Below the pieces are notes generated by a model, which was given only the letters and a program-made list of their open reading frames with translations, ran no database searches and was not told the origin of the DNA. Shown piece by piece: positions 4,614 to 6,485 of a stretch of DNA of 6,485 nucleotides (the first letter of the stretch is position 1; each line of letters begins with the position of its first letter). The position numbers were made by a program, and so were the translations under genes. The DNA is taken from NCBI GenBank assembly GCA_902766345.1, contig CACXDK010000343.1, positions 1 through 6,485 of the forward strand. The letters run 5' to 3'. The stretch is from an uncultured Spirochaetaceae bacterium (GTDB lineage Bacteria > Spirochaetota > Spirochaetia > Treponematales > Treponemataceae).

Positions 4614-6485
4614 TGGCAGTTTGGAATAAAAAAGAAATATCTCAAAGTCTTGTAAAGGACTTAGAAAAAAAATACGCAGTTGATGCATTGACTGCCAGTA
4701 TTTTTGCAAGGCGTGGTATTACATCTGGAAAAGATATTCTATACTACCTTGAAGATGATCTTAGGTTTCAGCATAGTCCTTTTTCATTTTCAATTATGGA
4801 AGATGCTGTAGACAGAATTATTTCGGCATCTGAAGAGAAAGAAAAGGTTCTTATTTTCGGAGACCGAGATGTAGATGGTGTTACAGCGACTACGGTATTA
4901 CACGATTGCCTAAAAGATATGGGCATTGATGTACAATACAGACTTCCAGAAGGTAATGATGCATACGGGCTTTCTATTCCAGCCATTGATGATTTTTATA
5001 AAGATAACGGCTCTTTAATTATAACTGTAGACTGTGGCATTTCTAATAATGTAGAAGTTGCCCATGCTACAGAACTTGGAATTGATGTTATAATAGTTGA
5101 TCATCACAATCCTCAGGAAGTATTACCAAGCCCTGCTATTATTATTGATCCAAAATGCATTGATTCAGGCTATCCATTTCCAGATATTTCAGGTTGTGCT
5201 GTAGTCTTTAAACTTGTAAGCGCCTTAAGATTCAGTAAAAGTAAATGGTATAAACAGGAAGTAACACTTTTAAATATTATTCCGGAAGAAAATTCTTTCT
5301 GCATTGATTGTATAAAATTAAGAAATCTTATTCCTGTACGGCAGATAAAAGAATATATAATTCCAGGAGAAACTGCTCTTTCTCAGACAAAACTTCCTGC
5401 CTTTCTTTCTGGACAGATTATATTAGTGTGGAATAAAGAAAGAATTCTTTCTTTTCTTAGCACATGTTTTGGAACAGGTATAGAATTTAACCTTCTTGAT
5501 ATGAGGGTTGAAATTGGAATTCTTATTCCTCAATTCAAAAATTATGAACTTAGTAAAATAAAAACTCTTTCAAAAATTGCGAAATATGGCAATCATGAGC
5601 CTACCGAAATTGGAGGTTTTTATAACATTTATGTCACATACGTACAAATGGCATTAAAAAAAGAATTCCCAGATTTAATACAAAAAGAAGATAGGGATTT
5701 ACAGCTTGTAGCACTCGCTGCACTTTCGGACATTATGCCAATGAAAGATGAAAACCGTATCTTTGTCAAGAAAGGGCTTGCATCTATTAATGCCAGTCGT
5801 ATCCGACCTGGGCTATTGGAACTTATGTCAGTTCTGAATATGTTAGGAAAACATATTTCATCTACTGATGTAAGCTGGACAATTGTTTCCAATTTAAATG
5901 CTGCAGGTCGTTTAGGACATCCAGAACTTGCAGCGGATCTGTTTATCTCAAATGATTCCTCGTATAGAGAAATGGCTGCAAGAAAAATAAAAGAATTGAA
6001 CGCAGAACGTAAACAGCTTTCACAGGATGCTTGGGATTATGCAGGAATACAGGCAGAAACTTCAATTCCACTTCATCACGATAAATTATGTGTCGTCATA
6101 GATGAACGAATAAATCGAGGTGTCAGCGGCATTGTGGCTGGAAGACTAGTTTCGTTATATAACGTACCTGCTATAACAGCAACTTTTGTAGGACAAACAG
6201 TTATAGGCTCTATGAGAAGTTGTAGAGGGGTTGATTCTTCTGATTTTCTAAATAGAATGGGCGATATTTTTATAAATCACGGCGGTCATACCTGTGCTGC
6301 AGGTTTCAGTTTTCAACGAAACAGACTTGCTGAATTTGAGCAGAAACTTCTTGATGTATCAAATGAAATTGAATTAGAAGAATCTTCAGCAAACAAATAT
6401 GAAATTGATGCTGAAATTCCTGCTACATATCTAACCCCAGAAATTCTTTCTGTTACAGACAAATTCGAACCATTTGGAGAAAAAA
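4613..6485 (+). CDS. recJ: Single-stranded-DNA-specific exonuclease RecJ (3' end outside window)
   Basis: RecJ degrades single-stranded DNA 5' to 3' in RecFOR repair, base-excision and mismatch repair. The frame is open for 624 codons and runs off the right edge. DHH-domain motifs are VLIFGDRDVDGVTATTVL (79-96; acidic cluster Asp84/86/88, with Arg85 where Tyr or Phe is usual), ITVDCGIS (137-144; Asp140), IIVDHHNP (160-167) and YPFPDISGCAVVFKL (187-201). After a long insertion (about 208-360) comes LVALAALSDIMPMKDENR (365-382) with metal ligand Asp373. The DHHA1 domain has RGVSGIVAGRL (502-512), GSMRSCRGVD (532-541) and GGHTCAAGF (557-565). The last visible residues, DKFEPFG (616-622), begin the OB-fold region, so roughly the final 100 residues are missing. 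All metal ligands are present, so it should be active. It probably shares a transcript with deoA. Confidence 0.97.
   Translation, partial: MAVWNKKEISQSLVKDLEKKYAVDALTASIFARRGITSGKDILYYLEDDLRFQHSPFSFSIMEDAVDRIISASEEKEKVLIFGDRDVDGVTATTVLHDCLKDMGIDVQYRLPEGNDAYGLSIPAIDDFYKDNGSLIITVDCGISNNVEVAHATELGIDVIIVDHHNPQEVLPSPAIIIDPKCIDSGYPFPDISGCAVVFKLVSALRFSKSKWYKQEVTLLNIIPEENSFCIDCIKLRNLIPVRQIKEYIIPGETALSQTKLPAFLSGQIILVWNKERILSFLSTCFGTGIEFNLLDMRVEIGILIPQFKNYELSKIKTLSKIAKYGNHEPTEIGGFYNIYVTYVQMALKKEFPDLIQKEDRDLQLVALAALSDIMPMKDENRIFVKKGLASINASRIRPGLLELMSVLNMLGKHISSTDVSWTIVSNLNAAGRLGHPELAADLFISNDSSYREMAARKIKELNAERKQLSQDAWDYAGIQAETSIPLHHDKLCVVIDERINRGVSGIVAGRLVSLYNVPAITATFVGQTVIGSMRSCRGVDSSDFLNRMGDIFINHGGHTCAAGFSFQRNRLAEFEQKLLDVSNEIELEESSANKYEIDAEIPATYLTPEILSVTDKFEPFGEK
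5255..5662 (+). other. Insert domain in RecJ resembling an inactive DnaQ-type exonuclease
   Basis: This covers residues 215-350 of RecJ, inside the DHH domain. In ordinary RecJ the FKL segment and the VALG(T)-x-AD-x-x-P-L segment are separated by only a few tens of residues; here the gap is about 160. The inserted sequence follows the order of a DEDD exonuclease fold: strand VTLLNIIP (217-224), strand pair CIDCIKLRNL and IKEYIIPGE (about 230-253), the ILVWNKERILSFL helix region (270-282) resembling ILVAHN-x-x-FD-x-x-FL, then LLDMR and LIPQFKNYELSKIKTL (294-319) resembling the VIDTL...P-x-x-K-x-x-x-L-x-x-L segment. The catalytic acids appear replaced: Asn221/Ile223 for D-x-E, Ile278 for motif II Asp, and no clear H-x4-D near 328-335. 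The fold is inferred by eye. Confidence 0.55.

Noticed and set aside
5234..5692. Intein, mobile intron or frameshift in recJ as the cause of the extra length
   Set aside because: The frame stays open, the extra segment lacks intein splice-junction residues (no Cys/Ser start with a His-Asn end) and homing endonuclease motifs, and base use matches the rest of the gene.
4768..5892. Minus-strand open frames at 4768-4986 and 5629-5892
   Set aside because: Both are shadows of recJ, whose catalytic motifs occupy the plus-strand frame.
1..6485. CRISPR array, tRNA or rRNA genes, insertion sequences
   Set aside because: No regularly spaced repeats, cloverleaf-like sequences, transposase motifs or terminal inverted repeats were seen on either strand.

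Overview
The window looks like a chromosomal stretch from an AT-rich spirochaete, most probably a gut- or rumen-type Treponema. This is inferred from protein style and not proven. The clues are a very short omega subunit of the kind seen in treponemes, a MiaA with a slightly expanded region after the P-loop, and a lipoprotein with a relaxed lipobox (ITS-C). That lipoprotein also pairs an InlB-type repeat with a Lcl/DUF1566-like C-terminus. No mobile elements, tRNAs, rRNAs or CRISPR arrays are visible, and every gene but one is housekeeping.

Layout. Positions 1-108 (+) hold the last 35 codons of a probable dTDP-glucose 4,6-dehydratase (rfbB). Its stop lies inside the 3' end of miaA (93-1019, -), so the two genes converge and overlap. 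miaA is the second gene of a minus-strand pair with rpoZ (1009-1200, -). The two overlap by 11 bp, and miaA has to start at TTG. A strong sigma70-type promoter with long A-tracts upstream drives this pair from the 159-bp divergent intergenic region. On the plus strand come a 347-residue lipoprotein (1360-2403), recO (2439-3194), thymidine phosphorylase deoA (3282-4613) and recJ (4613 to the right edge, C-terminus missing). recJ starts on a GTG that shares one base with the deoA TAG stop.

How the genes fit together. RecO and RecJ belong to the same RecFOR gap-repair pathway. DeoA releases thymine and deoxyribose-1-phosphate from thymidine, and its tight coupling to recJ places nucleoside breakdown next to a DNA-degrading nuclease. 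recO and deoA each have a candidate promoter with the same -35 hexamer, TTGCAA, and 17-bp spacing. The recO promoter sits so close to the ATG that its mRNA is predicted to be leaderless.

The most unusual element is in RecJ. About 150 residues are inserted between the motif III/FKL region and the last metal ligand of the DHH domain. The inserted segment resembles a DnaQ-type (DEDD) 3'-5' exonuclease fold that has lost its acidic catalytic residues. A second item of interest is the run of homopolymers (T9, T8, A7, A8T6) upstream of the lipoprotein gene.
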